Below, one piece after another: positions 1-8,969 of a stretch of DNA of 64,000 nt. Numbering within the stretch: position 1 is the stretch's first letter; each line of letters opens with the position of its first letter. Made by a program: the position numbers and the translations under genes. The notes beneath the pieces are model-generated. The model saw only the letters and a program-made list of their open reading frames with translations, searched no databases and was not told the origin of the DNA. The DNA comes from Rubrivivax sp. (GTDB taxonomy: Bacteria; Pseudomonadota; Gammaproteobacteria; Burkholderiales; Burkholderiaceae_C): contig JAHECD010000008.1 in NCBI GenBank assembly GCA_024641945.1, positions 1-64,000 on the forward strand, given 5' to 3'.

Positions 1-275
1 AGCCGCTGTGACGCACGCAAGCGCGCAGGCGGGCGGCGCGTCGAGGCTGCCGCGGTTGCGGAGGCGGCGGAATCGTGACGGGGGCGGGTCGGCATGGTGG
101 TCTTGCGTTCGATGCAGGTCCCGGTTCGGACCGTGCGTCGAGACTAAGGACCCGCCCGCCTCGTTGATCGAAGGAAAACCGCCGCGAACCCGGCCGATCG
201 TCACGATGCGTGACGCCGGCGGGCCGCTGGCGTGGGGCGGCCGCGGCCGGCTCGGTCACCGCCGATGCGCCGGCG
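1..275. other. No supported gene at left edge
   Basis: I see no convincing gene here. The open frames on the plus strand are Arg/Gly-rich and read like GC-biased noise, and they run on as antisense into the small gene that follows. The stretch may be the downstream region of a gene lying outside the window. Confidence 0.5.
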
Positions 276-602
276 TCAGCGCGTGCGTCGAATGTTCTCG
301 AGCGCGGCCACGGCGGCCATCTCGGCACGCAGCGAGGTGTCGAAATCCGACCGGCACAAGCCGGCGTGTTCGTACCGCAGGTTCTCGTACAACGCTGCCG
401 TCGCCGGGAACGCGTCGAGCACCGCATTGAGGTAGGCGTCGGGCTCGGTCTGCGCGAGCAGCCGGCCGAGCTGCTGCGCAACGGCGCGGTACTGCTCGGC
501 ACTCGCCGACAACGGCGTCTGTTCGAGTCTTTCCAGCAGATGTGCCAGCGCCGCGAGCGGGTGCAGGCGTGTCGGCAAGGCGTGGCGGGTCGAGGCTTGC
601 AT
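276..602 (-). CDS. Hypothetical protein, 108 aa
   Basis: A 108-residue, Leu/Ala-rich, probably helical soluble protein that I do not recognise. It has no signal peptide or membrane segment. The ATG is preceded on the coding strand by GGAG seven bases upstream, a plausible ribosome binding site. The residue mix (Tyr, Phe, Asp, Glu spread through the chain, with blocks such as EQYRAVAQQLGRLLAQ) looks like a real protein, unlike the Arg-rich frames on the opposite strand. It is divergent from the downstream dioxygenase gene with 139 bp between, enough for two promoters. No function is proposed. Confidence 0.6.
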   Translation of the reverse strand: MQASTRHALPTRLHPLAALAHLLERLEQTPLSASAEQYRAVAQQLGRLLAQTEPDAYLNAVLDAFPATAALYENLRYEHAGLCRSDFDTSLRAEMAAVAALENIRRTR

Positions 603-741
603 TCGGTTTCTCCGTCGGCATCGGGGCCGATGGTGACTATCTGGGCCCGCTCACGGCCATATCAAGGCGGCGTGTGGTGTCACCGCCGCCCTCCGGGACT
701 GCACGGTGCCCCCGGCAGGGCCGATCTGGCAATATCCACCC

Positions 742-1545
742 ATGGCCCATCTCGATTCCGACGAAATTGCCCGCTATCACGCCGAGGGCTACGTGGTCCC
801 GCGGTTCCGCCTGCCGGCGGCGCAGGTCCAGGCGATGACCGGCGCGCTGGAGGAACTGCTGCGCAACAACCCCGGCGTCCGGCCGGAAAAGCTGGTCTCG
901 GCCCATGTGGCCGGCGACAACGGCGAGGGCGTTCGCGGCGTCGCGGCCTTTCTCGACCTGGCGCGTGATCCCGAGATCGTCGACCTCGTCAGCGGCGTGA
1001 TCGGTGACGATGTCGTGCTGTGGGGCTGCCACGTCTTCTGCAAGCCGGCCGGCGAGGGCTTCGAGACGCCCTGGCACCAGGACGGCCACTACTGGCCGAT
1101 CCGCCCGCTCGCCAATTGCACCGCATGGGTGGCGCTCGAACCTTCGACCGCCGAGAACGGCTGCCTGCGCGTGATTCCCGGCTCGCACCGCGCGCAGCGC
1201 CTGCACGAGCACCTGCACGAGGACCGCACCGACCTCACGCTGAACCAGCGCATGGCCGACGGCACGTTCGACGAGGCCGCCGCCGTGGACGTCGAATTGC
1301 AACCGGGCCAGATGTCGCTGCACGACGTGTACATGATTCACGGCGCGCGTGCCAACACGTCGCCACGCCGGCGCACGGGCGTGGCGCTGCGCTACATGCC
1401 GGCCAGCTCGGTCTTCGAGCGCGACCTTCGGCCGTCCGATGGCCAGACGGGCGTGCCGGTGGACTTTGCGCGTCGCCCGCTGTGGCTGGTGAAGGGCATC
1501 GACCGCAGCGGGCGCAACGACTTCGAGGTCGGTCACAAGTTCTGA
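742..1545 (+). CDS. Phytanoyl-CoA dioxygenase (PhyH) family protein
   Basis: A 267-residue member of the PhyH family of Fe(II)/2-oxoglutarate-dependent oxygenases. These hydroxylate or otherwise oxidise small molecules while turning 2-oxoglutarate into succinate and CO2. The facial triad is visible: H112 and D114 in PWHQDGHYWP and the distal H200 in LHDVYMIHGA. Arg210/Arg211 shortly after are candidates for binding the 2-oxoglutarate carboxylate. The substrate cannot be read from the sequence. I chose the ATG at 742 (MAHLDSDEIARYH) over an in-frame ATG 12 codons earlier because typical PhyH proteins begin close to this helix. The 3' end overlaps the convergent EamA gene by 13 bp. Confidence 0.85.
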   Translation: MAHLDSDEIARYHAEGYVVPRFRLPAAQVQAMTGALEELLRNNPGVRPEKLVSAHVAGDNGEGVRGVAAFLDLARDPEIVDLVSGVIGDDVVLWGCHVFCKPAGEGFETPWHQDGHYWPIRPLANCTAWVALEPSTAENGCLRVIPGSHRAQRLHEHLHEDRTDLTLNQRMADGTFDEAAAVDVELQPGQMSLHDVYMIHGARANTSPRRRTGVALRYMPASSVFERDLRPSDGQTGVPVDFARRPLWLVKGIDRSGRNDFEVGHKF

Positions 1546-2432
1546 GCGGCCGGCAGGCGCGGCGCCACGAGGCCCGTGGCCAGTGCCGTGCCGAGCACGA
1601 TCACGACACACGCGCCGGCCATCACCGGCGTGACGCCTTCGCCAAGGAAGATCCATCCCCACAGCACGGCGAACAACGGGATCAGGAACGTGACCGAGAT
1701 CGCTTTCGCCGGCCCCACGTGGGCGATCAGGCGAAAGTACAGCAGGTACGCCAGCCCGGTGCACACGACACCCAGCACCGAGGCCCAGAGCCACGCTCCC
1801 GGCGTCGGCGCTTGAGCCGGCCATTGCCACAGCGTCAGCGGCAACAGCACGATCGCCGCGGCCGCCTGGCTGCCGGCGGCCACGGCCATCGGCGGCACGC
1901 CCGCGAGGAAGCGCTTGGTGTAGTTGACGCCCGTGCCGTAGCACACGGTCGCGGCGATGCAGGCGGCGATCGCCCAGACGTTGCCACTGCCCGGTGTGCC
2001 GGTCTTGAAACCCGCCTTGTCCCCCGCGAGCCAGAGCACGCCGGCGAAGCCGATGGCCAGGCCGAGCGTGCGGGTGGCCGTGGGCCGGTCGCTCAGCCAC
2101 AGCCACGCGATCAGGGCACCCCACAGCGGCGAGGTGGCGTTGAAGATCGACGACAGCCCGGCCGTGATCGACAGCGCCGCGAAGCTGTAGGCCACGAAGG
2201 GCAGTGCCGAGTTGACGATGCCCACCACCAGCAGCGGCCGCCAGTGCTTGCGCAAGGCCCACGTCTCTCCACGCCACGCCAGCAGCGGCAGCAGGGCGGC
2301 CGCCGCCAGCCCCACGCGCACGCCGGACAGTGCCACCGGGCCGAACTCGGCCGCGCCCAGCCGCATGAACAGGAACGATGCGCCCCACAGCGCGGCGAGC
2401 GACAGGAGTTCGATCAGGTCACGCGGCTTCAT
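1533..2432 (-). CDS. DMT superfamily (EamA) transporter
   Basis: A 299-residue integral membrane protein of the drug/metabolite transporter superfamily, made of two EamA repeats of about five helices each. The N-terminal repeat opens with LSLAALWGASFLFMRLGAAEFGP, a typical EamA first helix, and the second half carries YLLYFRLIAHVGPAKA and PLFAVLWGWIFLGE, the hallmark second-repeat motifs. Such proteins export amino acids or other metabolites, and the substrate is not predictable here. The start was placed at MKPRDLIELL, because the longer frame adds 26 charged residues unlike the family. It lies tail to tail with the PhyH gene. Confidence 0.85.
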   Translation of the reverse strand: MKPRDLIELLSLAALWGASFLFMRLGAAEFGPVALSGVRVGLAAAALLPLLAWRGETWALRKHWRPLLVVGIVNSALPFVAYSFAALSITAGLSSIFNATSPLWGALIAWLWLSDRPTATRTLGLAIGFAGVLWLAGDKAGFKTGTPGSGNVWAIAACIAATVCYGTGVNYTKRFLAGVPPMAVAAGSQAAAAIVLLPLTLWQWPAQAPTPGAWLWASVLGVVCTGLAYLLYFRLIAHVGPAKAISVTFLIPLFAVLWGWIFLGEGVTPVMAGACVVIVLGTALATGLVAPRLPAAQNL

Positions 2433-2576
2433 GTCGTCGGCCTCGCTGCGTTGGGCGCAATCCACGAGCCGCCGCGCGAGAGGCTGAACCTCGATGCGCC
2501 GGCCGGGCACCCGGCCTTGCCGGTCCGCCGGCGTGCCGCCACGGGGTGCACGGGCGCTCGGGACGTACAGCGCGTG

Positions 2577-3095
2577 TCATACCAGCAGCGCGCCTTCGTG
2601 TTGCAGCAGCCGCTCCTTGCGGTGCAGCCCGCCGGCATAACCCGTGAGCGACCCGCTCGCGCCGATCACGCGGTGGCAAGGCACGATCACGCCCACTGGG
2701 TTGCGCCCGATGGCGGTGCCCGTGGCGCGCGGCACGGCGCCATGGCCCACCTGCGCCGCGACTTCGCCGTAAGTGCACGTGTGTCCGGGCGCGATGTCGC
2801 ACAGCGCGCGCCAGACCGCGCGCTGGAACACGGTGCCGTGCAGGTCGAGCGGCACGTGGATCGGCGACGGGTCATCGCCGGCCCAGTAGGCGTCGAGCCA
2901 GGCGCGTGCCGCGGCAATGTGCGCGTCGTCGGGATCGACGGGCGCGTCGAGATCGCCCGGGTGGTGTGCCTGCGCGTCGAACCACAGGCCCGCGAGGCCC
3001 TGGGCTGTCGCCAGCGCGGTCATGGGGCCGATCGGGGTGTCGATGGCGGCCTGCGCCACGAGAGGCACGCCGTCGAATGCAGTCTTCATTCTCAT
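2577..3095 (-). CDS. ogt: Methylated-DNA--protein-cysteine methyltransferase
   Basis: A 172-residue O6-alkylguanine-DNA alkyltransferase. It repairs O6-methylguanine and O4-methylthymine by irreversible transfer of the alkyl group to its own cysteine. The active-site motif is intact (PCHRVIG, acceptor Cys140), preceded by the helix-turn-helix region TYGEVAAQVG and the RATGTAIGRNP segment that contains the base-flipping arginine region. The length fits Ogt/MGMT proteins. Its ATG overlaps the stop codon of the upstream Ada/AlkA gene in an ATGA arrangement, so the two are translationally coupled and form one alkylation-damage operon. An alternative ATG lies two codons downstream. Confidence 0.92.
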   Translation of the reverse strand: MRMKTAFDGVPLVAQAAIDTPIGPMTALATAQGLAGLWFDAQAHHPGDLDAPVDPDDAHIAAARAWLDAYWAGDDPSPIHVPLDLHGTVFQRAVWRALCDIAPGHTCTYGEVAAQVGHGAVPRATGTAIGRNPVGVIVPCHRVIGASGSLTGYAGGLHRKERLLQHEGALLV

Positions 3096-4582
3096 GTTCC
3101 GATCTCCAGGGTTTGCCACAGGCGCATCACGGCGTAGGCGCGCCAAGGCCGCCACGCCTGCGCCATCGACTCGACGGCCTTCACGTCGCGCGTGCCCAGC
3201 GCATTGAGCAACCCGATGTCGGTGGACGGAAAGGCATCGGGCCAGGCGAGCGCGCGCATCGCGATCAATTGCACCGTCCACTCGCCGATGCCGGGCAGTG
3301 CACGCAGGGTGTCCATCGTCGTCTGCAGCGGCGCGCCGCGATGCAGTTCGACATCGCCGGCCTGCACGGCCGCCGCCAAGGATTGCAGCGCGCGCACACG
3401 CTGGCGCACGATGCCGAGTTTGCCGATGTGCTCGGGGTCGGCGCTGGCCAGCGCGGACGCATGCGGGAACAGGCGCGTCAATTCGGGATACGGTGTCTCG
3501 ACGGGCTCTCCCAGCGCCTCGACGAGACGGCGCGTGAGCGTGCGGGCGGCGGCTACCGTGACCTGCTGCCCGAGGATCACGCGCACCGCGATCTCGAATC
3601 CGTCCACGCCGTTCGGCAGGCGCAGCCCCGTGCGTGGCGGCACGGGAAGGGCCGCCATGGCGGGATCGATGAGCGACGGGTCGGCGTCGAGATCGAGTGC
3701 CTGTCGCTGGCGCTGCAGCACCGCGCCGAGCACCGGCAGCAGCGCGGGCGCGACCTTCACATGCACCTCGTGCCGGTCCGGCACGAAGCGCGCCGCCAGC
3801 CAGCCTGCGACCCGGCGCCCCTCGTGTGGCCAGGCCAGCGTCCGCCGGATCTCGAGGCCGTCCACCGACTCCACCGTGCCCACCGCGCGATCGCGAAAGA
3901 ATCGCAGCACGCCGTCGACGTCGTAGGGTGGCCGGTAGCCCAGTTGCACGGTCAAGGCGGCATCGGGCGCCGGCGCGTCGCCCACACGTTGTTTGCGCAG
4001 CGCCGTGGGGCTCAGCCGGTACCGTTGCGCAAAGGCCGCGTTGAAGCGGCGCAGGCTCGCGAAACCGCTGGCATGTGCGACCTGCGTCACCGCCATGGGC
4101 GTGTCCGTCAGCAACTGCTTGGCGAGCAGCAGGCGGCGCGTCGTCAGGTAGTCGAGCGGCGAGACGCCGTGCACCTGCTGGAAGATCCGGCGCAGGTGGC
4201 GGTCGGTGACACCCAACCGCGCGGCTGCGTCCGGCAGGTACAGGTCGCGCCCGTCGACGGCGGCCTGGTCGATCAGGCGGGCCGCATGCTGCGCCAGCGC
4301 CTGCGACGAATCGACGAGCGACAGGCCTGGCGCGAGCTCCGGCCGGCAGCGCAGGCAGGGGCGAAACCCTGCGGCCTCGGCCAGCGCGGCGTTGCCGAAG
4401 AAGCGGCAATTGCGCTGCATCGGCGTGCGCACGCGGCAGACCGGTCGGCAGTAGATGCCCGTGGACGTGACACCGACGAAGACGCGGCCGTCGAAGCGTG
4501 CATCGCGTGCCACGAAGGCCGCATACAGGCCGGTGTCGTCCGCGGTCGTGCCGGGTGCAAGGGGCGTCGATTCGGTGGGCAT
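3092..4582 (-). CDS. Ada-type regulator fused to AlkA glycosylase
   Basis: A 496-residue fusion of three parts. Residues about 15-90 are an Ada N-terminal zinc domain with Cys45, Cys49, Cys76 and Cys79 in the expected spacing. Cys45 corresponds to the methylphosphotriester acceptor of E. coli Ada (Cys38). Residues about 95-205 are an AraC-type double helix-turn-helix. The rest is a 3-methyladenine DNA glycosylase of the AlkA type, with the helix-hairpin-helix LPGIGEWTVQ (about 429-438) and catalytic Asp455 in PSTDIGLL. The likely role is to sense methylated DNA phosphates, activate the operon, and excise alkylated purines. The O6-methylguanine function absent here is supplied by the downstream coupled ogt. 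Autoregulation is inferred from the family, and I found no clear Ada box. Confidence 0.9.
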   Translation of the reverse strand: MPTESTPLAPGTTADDTGLYAAFVARDARFDGRVFVGVTSTGIYCRPVCRVRTPMQRNCRFFGNAALAEAAGFRPCLRCRPELAPGLSLVDSSQALAQHAARLIDQAAVDGRDLYLPDAAARLGVTDRHLRRIFQQVHGVSPLDYLTTRRLLLAKQLLTDTPMAVTQVAHASGFASLRRFNAAFAQRYRLSPTALRKQRVGDAPAPDAALTVQLGYRPPYDVDGVLRFFRDRAVGTVESVDGLEIRRTLAWPHEGRRVAGWLAARFVPDRHEVHVKVAPALLPVLGAVLQRQRQALDLDADPSLIDPAMAALPVPPRTGLRLPNGVDGFEIAVRVILGQQVTVAAARTLTRRLVEALGEPVETPYPELTRLFPHASALASADPEHIGKLGIVRQRVRALQSLAAAVQAGDVELHRGAPLQTTMDTLRALPGIGEWTVQLIAMRALAWPDAFPSTDIGLLNALGTRDVKAVESMAQAWRPWRAYAVMRLWQTLEIGT

Positions 4583-4718
4583 GGTGTCGATGATAGGCAG
4601 TTGCCGGTGCCTGACTCGCCGTTTTCGGACCTATGCATCACCGGCCGCCGCCGGCTCGGTCGGGCGCATGGCCTGCCTGCCTACAATGCCGCGACCCCAT
4701 TTCACCCCAGCACCCGCC

Positions 4719-6107
4719 ATGCAAGTCCATGCTTCCATCTTCAAGGCTTACGACATCCGCGGCATCGTCGGCAAGACGATCGACGAGAGGTTTGCCGAGC
4801 ACCTGGGCCGTGCGTTCGGCAGCGAGGCGGTGAAGGCAGGCGAGACAGCGGTGGCGGTCGGCCGCGACGGGCGCTTGTCGGGCCCCGGCCTGGCGGCGGC
4901 GCTGATCCGCGGCCTGGTGTCCACCGGGCTCGATGTCGTCGACCTCGGGCCGGTGACGACGCCGATGCTCTATTACGTGGCCGCCACGCGCGCGCAGCAC
5001 GGCTGCCGCTCGGGCATCCAGGTCACGGGCAGCCACAACCCGAAGGACTACAACGGCTTCAAGATGGTGCTCGCCAGCCGCGCGATCTATGGCGACGAGA
5101 TCCAGGCCCTGCGCCGGCGCATCGAGACCGAGGACTACGTCAAGGGCAAGGGCCGCAGCGCGAAGATGGATATCGGGCCGGAATATTCGCACCGCATCGC
5201 GAGCGACGCGAAGCTGGCGCGGCCGATGAAGATCGTCGTCGACTCCGGCAACGGCATCCCCGGCGCGTCGTCGCCGGGTGTGCTGCGTGCGCTGGGCTGC
5301 GACGTGCGCGAGATGTATTCCGAAGTCGACGGCGACTTCCCCAACCACCACCCGGATCCGAGCAAGCCGGAGAATCTGGCCGACCTGATCCACGCCGTGA
5401 AGACGACCGATGCCGAACTCGGGCTGGCGTTCGACGGCGACGGCGACCGGCTGGGCATCGTCACGAAGCAGGGCGACATCATCTATCCGGACCGCCAGCT
5501 GATGCTGATCGCCACCGACGTGCTCAAGCGCAACAAGGGCGGCACGGTGATCTTCGATGTCAAGTGCAGCCAGCGCCTCGCGCCGGCGATCCGCAAGGCC
5601 GGTGGCAAGCCGCTGATGTACAAGACCGGCCATTCGCTGATCAAGGCGAAGATGAAGGAGATCGGCGCGCCGATCGCCGGCGAGATGAGCGGCCACATCT
5701 TCTTCGGCGAGCGCTGGTACGGCTTCGACGACGCGACCTACACGGCCGCGCGCGTGCTCGAGATCCTGTCGCGCAGCAAGGACCCGAGCAAGGTGTTGAA
5801 TGCCCTGCCGACGAGCTTCAGCACGCCCGAACTGAACGTGCAGTGCGCCGAGGGCGAGCCGGCGCGTGTGGTGGCCGATCTGCAGAAGATGGCGGATTTC
5901 CCTGGCGCCGAGATCACCACGATCGATGGCGTGCGGGCCGACTACGACGATGGGTTCGGCCTCGTGCGCGCGTCGAACACGACGCCCGTGCTCGTGCTGC
6001 GGTTCGAAGGTCACACGCCCGAGGCGCTGCACCGGATCGAGACCGATTTCATGGCCGCGCTGCGTGTCGTCAAGCCGGATGCCCAGGTTGCCGCGGCGGC
6101 CCATTGA
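4719..6107 (+). CDS. Phosphomannomutase/phosphoglucomutase
   Basis: A 462-residue alpha-D-phosphohexomutase of the AlgC/ManB type, interconverting hexose 6- and 1-phosphates to feed sugar nucleotides for LPS and exopolysaccharide. All four active-site loops are visible: phosphoserine loop TGSHNPKDYNG (Ser105), metal-binding FDGDGDR (Asp239, Asp241, Asp243), sugar-recognition GEMSGHIFF (321-329), and the C-terminal phosphate-binding region RASNTTPVLVLRFEG. The start at 4719 (MQVHASIFKAYDIRG) matches the family, and the frame extends 88 codons upstream without homology. It is divergent from the ada gene and followed by waaA, consistent with an envelope-sugar context. Confidence 0.92.
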   Translation: MQVHASIFKAYDIRGIVGKTIDERFAEHLGRAFGSEAVKAGETAVAVGRDGRLSGPGLAAALIRGLVSTGLDVVDLGPVTTPMLYYVAATRAQHGCRSGIQVTGSHNPKDYNGFKMVLASRAIYGDEIQALRRRIETEDYVKGKGRSAKMDIGPEYSHRIASDAKLARPMKIVVDSGNGIPGASSPGVLRALGCDVREMYSEVDGDFPNHHPDPSKPENLADLIHAVKTTDAELGLAFDGDGDRLGIVTKQGDIIYPDRQLMLIATDVLKRNKGGTVIFDVKCSQRLAPAIRKAGGKPLMYKTGHSLIKAKMKEIGAPIAGEMSGHIFFGERWYGFDDATYTAARVLEILSRSKDPSKVLNALPTSFSTPELNVQCAEGEPARVVADLQKMADFPGAEITTIDGVRADYDDGFGLVRASNTTPVLVLRFEGHTPEALHRIETDFMAALRVVKPDAQVAAAAH

Positions 6108-6212
6108 CGTCGATACGACCGGCCCGTCCGGCCCTGTCGGGCCGCACTGCGCCCACCATGCGGCCCGCGCCGATCGTGTGCGCGTGACCAAGATCCGGCG
6201 CCGCAACCGGCC

Positions 6213-7493
6213 GTGCGTGTGAAAGAGGCTGCTGCACGGTTCGCGTATTCGACACTGCTGCGCGTGGCCACGCCGCTGTACCTCGCGCGGCTTTGGTGGC
6301 GCGGACGGACCGAACCTGCGTATCGCGAACACTGGAAGGAACGCCTGGCCTGGGGCGGCGCACCGGTGCCCGACGGGGCGGTGTGGATCCATGCGGTCTC
6401 GCTCGGCGAGACGCGCGCCGCGGTCGCGTTGATCGAGGAACTGCGGGCGCAGATGCCCGGTATTCGCCTGCTCCTGACCCATGGCACGGCGACCGGACGC
6501 GACGCCGGCAAGCCGCTGCTGCGTGCCGGTGACCGGCAGGTGTGGCTGCCGTATGACACGCCCGGCGCGACGCGGCGCTTCATGCGCCGTCACCGGCCGT
6601 CGGTGGGCGTATTGATGGAGACCGAGATCTGGCCCAACCTGCTGCATGCGGCGCGTGCCGAGGGGGTGCCGATGGTGCTGGCGAACGCCCGACTGAGCGA
6701 AAAGAGCAGCCGGCGCGGCAGGCAGCTGGCGGCACTGATGCGCCCGGCCGTCGCCACGCTGGCGAACGTGCTGGCGCAAACGGCCGACGATGCCCGCCGC
6801 CTGCACGAAGCGGGCGCCAGGAAGATCACGATCGGCGGCAACCTCAAGTTCGACGTCACGCCGCTGCCGCGCCTGGTGGCGCGCGGTCTCGAATGGCGCC
6901 AGGCGCTGGCGCGCCCGGTCGTGCTGGCGGCCAGCACGCGCGAGGGCGAGGAGGTCGAACTGCTGCATGTCTGGTCCGGCCTGCCGGCGCCGCGCCCGCT
7001 GCTGCTGCTCGTGCCGCGCCACCCGCAGCGATTCGACGACGTGGCCGACATGGTCGAGACCGAAGGCCTTCGCCTGCGCCGGCGCAGCCAGTTCGGCGAC
7101 CTGCCGCCGGCCGACGCGGAGCAGGCCGACGTCTGGCTCGGCGATTCGATCGGCGAGATGCCGATGTACTACGGTGCGTCCGACGTCGCGCTGCTCGGCG
7201 GCAGTTTCGCGCCGCTCGGCGGGCAGAACCTGATCGAGGCCGCCGCGTGCGGCTGCCCCATCGTCATGGGACCGCACACCTTCAATTTCGACCAGGCGGC
7301 GCGCCTGTCGCTGGCGGCCGGTGCGTCGCAGCGTGTGGCCGACCTGCGTGAGGGCGTGGTGTGTGCCGTGGCGTTGTCGATCGACCCCAACCGCAACGAA
7401 TGGGTGCAGCGTGCGTTCAAGTTCGCGGCCGCGCACCGGGGCGCTGCAGCACGCATGGCGACCGATATCCTGGGCCTGCGGCGGGCAGGATAG
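6213..7493 (+). CDS. waaA: 3-deoxy-D-manno-octulosonic acid transferase
   Basis: A 426-residue Kdo transferase (GT30/GT-B fold) that adds Kdo from CMP-Kdo to the lipid A precursor at the inner face of the cytoplasmic membrane. The N-terminus (about residues 7-25) is the usual hydrophobic membrane-associating helix. WIHAVSLGETRAA contains the conserved catalytic Glu, MRRHRPSVGVLMETEIWPNL is a strong family block, and GGQNLIEAAACGCPIVMGPHTFNF is the C-terminal CMP-Kdo binding region. The start is a GTG at 6213, and a second in-frame GTG two codons later is equally possible. It is convergent with tolC, with only 35 bp between the two stops. Confidence 0.93.
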   Translation: MRVKEAAARFAYSTLLRVATPLYLARLWWRGRTEPAYREHWKERLAWGGAPVPDGAVWIHAVSLGETRAAVALIEELRAQMPGIRLLLTHGTATGRDAGKPLLRAGDRQVWLPYDTPGATRRFMRRHRPSVGVLMETEIWPNLLHAARAEGVPMVLANARLSEKSSRRGRQLAALMRPAVATLANVLAQTADDARRLHEAGARKITIGGNLKFDVTPLPRLVARGLEWRQALARPVVLAASTREGEEVELLHVWSGLPAPRPLLLLVPRHPQRFDDVADMVETEGLRLRRRSQFGDLPPADAEQADVWLGDSIGEMPMYYGASDVALLGGSFAPLGGQNLIEAAACGCPIVMGPHTFNFDQAARLSLAAGASQRVADLREGVVCAVALSIDPNRNEWVQRAFKFAAAHRGAAARMATDILGLRRAG

Positions 7494-7528
7494 GCGACGG
7501 CTGCGTCCGGCCCAGCGCCGCCGACGGC

Positions 7529-8839
7529 CTACTTGGCCAGCAGCGAATTCAACGTCTGGATGTCGGCCGGCAGCAGTTGCCCGGCCGCCTGGCGAAGCCG
7601 CAGCGCGCCGACGAGCACGTCGTAACGCGCCTTGGCCAGATCGCGCTGGGTCTGGAACAGCTGGGTCTGGGCGTTGAGCACGTCGAGGTTCACGCGCACG
7701 CCGACCTTGTAGCCGAGTTGCGTGGCCTCGAGAGCCAGCTTGGTCGAAGACTCCGCGGCCTCGAGTGCCTTGACTTGCGCCATGCCGGACTGCACGCCGA
7801 AGAAGGCCTGGCGGGTCGCCTGCGAGACGATGCGGCGCGCCGCTTCGAGGTCGTTGCGGGCCTTGTCCTCGAGCGCGACCGTCTCCTTGATGCGGTTGTC
7901 GGTCGCGCCACCGGTGTAGATGGGCCAATTGAGTTGCAGGCCCACCGAGGCAGACTTGGACATGCCCGGCGTCGTGGCCAACCGCCCGGATGCATCGTTG
8001 GCGCCGAACGAACCTACTGCGTCGAGCGTCGGCAGCACCGCGGCCCTGGCCTTTTCGGTCTCGAGCTGGGCCACTTCCAGCCCGAGCCGTGCCTTGCGCA
8101 CACCGGGGTGGGCGTTGTCCGCGCCGGTGACCCAGGCTTCGGCGTCGCCCGGCAGGATCGGCGGCAGCACCACCGGGGTCACCAGGCCGTTGGGCTTGAC
8201 GTCGGACCGGCCCACGAGCTGGTCGAGCGCGATGCGCTTGGTGCGAAGGTCGTTTTCCGCGGCGATTTCCTGTGCCGTGCCGAGGTCGAACTTGGCTTGT
8301 GCCTCACGGGTGTCGGTGATGGTTGCGGTGCCGACCTCGAAGTTGCGTTTCGCCGAGGCCAGTTGCTCCGACGTTGCCGCCTTGGCGGCGCGTGTGGTGG
8401 CGAGCGCGTCCTGCGCCGCGAGCACGTCGAAGTACGCTTGGCTGACCCGAAGGATCAAGTCCTGTTCGGCCGTCTCCAGGTCGGCCTGGGCCACGAGCAG
8501 CACCTTGCCGGCCTGGTTGACGGTGGCATCGTTCGCCCGGTTGTACAGCGGCATCCGCCCCTGCAGCGTGGCGTTCATCGTGTTGGAGCCGCCGCTGACG
8601 GCCGGCAATTCGAGCGCCGACGCCGTGACCGCGCTGCTCAGCGCCAGCGTCGGCCGCCGCAGCGCGTCGGCCTGCGCCGCGCGGTATTCGGCCGACTGGG
8701 CCAGCGAGCGTGCGGCGAGATAACTCGCGTCATAGGCGCGGGCAGCTTCGTACAGCTCCTGCAGGCTCTGTGCGTGGGCTTGGCCGGCAGCGGAGAGGGC
8801 CAGCACGAGGGCGGTCAGCAGGGGGCGGTTCAGGCGCAT
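7529..8839 (-). CDS. tolC: TolC family outer membrane channel protein
   Basis: A 436-residue outer membrane factor. Residues 1-23 are a Sec signal peptide (MRLNRPLLTALVLALSAAG then QAHAQ, cleavage probably after AHA). The mature chain starts SLQELYEAARAYDASYLAAR, the usual TolC opening, and has two similar halves of long coiled helices rich in Ala, Leu, Glu and Gln, as expected for the trimeric channel-tunnel. Length and the ending LLAK fit TolC proteins of type I secretion and RND efflux. It lies downstream of the PCMT-like gene (130 bp gap) and of the RND pump on the same strand, so it may provide the exit duct for that pump. Confidence 0.9.
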   Translation of the reverse strand: MRLNRPLLTALVLALSAAGQAHAQSLQELYEAARAYDASYLAARSLAQSAEYRAAQADALRRPTLALSSAVTASALELPAVSGGSNTMNATLQGRMPLYNRANDATVNQAGKVLLVAQADLETAEQDLILRVSQAYFDVLAAQDALATTRAAKAATSEQLASAKRNFEVGTATITDTREAQAKFDLGTAQEIAAENDLRTKRIALDQLVGRSDVKPNGLVTPVVLPPILPGDAEAWVTGADNAHPGVRKARLGLEVAQLETEKARAAVLPTLDAVGSFGANDASGRLATTPGMSKSASVGLQLNWPIYTGGATDNRIKETVALEDKARNDLEAARRIVSQATRQAFFGVQSGMAQVKALEAAESSTKLALEATQLGYKVGVRVNLDVLNAQTQLFQTQRDLAKARYDVLVGALRLRQAAGQLLPADIQTLNSLLAK

Positions 8840-8969
8840 GGAAGGGTCCTCAGGTGAATTGGGGCGCGCGCGGGGTTGTAACGCATCGAAGGCCGGTCGG
8901 CGCCATGATTGCGACGGACTGCGCCTGCGGTGGCGGGCAACGACGCTTCGATGTGACCGGCGGCATGGT

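Noticed and set aside
2906-6187. Plus-strand open frame of about 1090 codons through ada and the mutase
   Set aside because: Its first part is antisense to the Ada/AlkA gene and its second part is an alternative frame of the mutase gene. No domain is visible.
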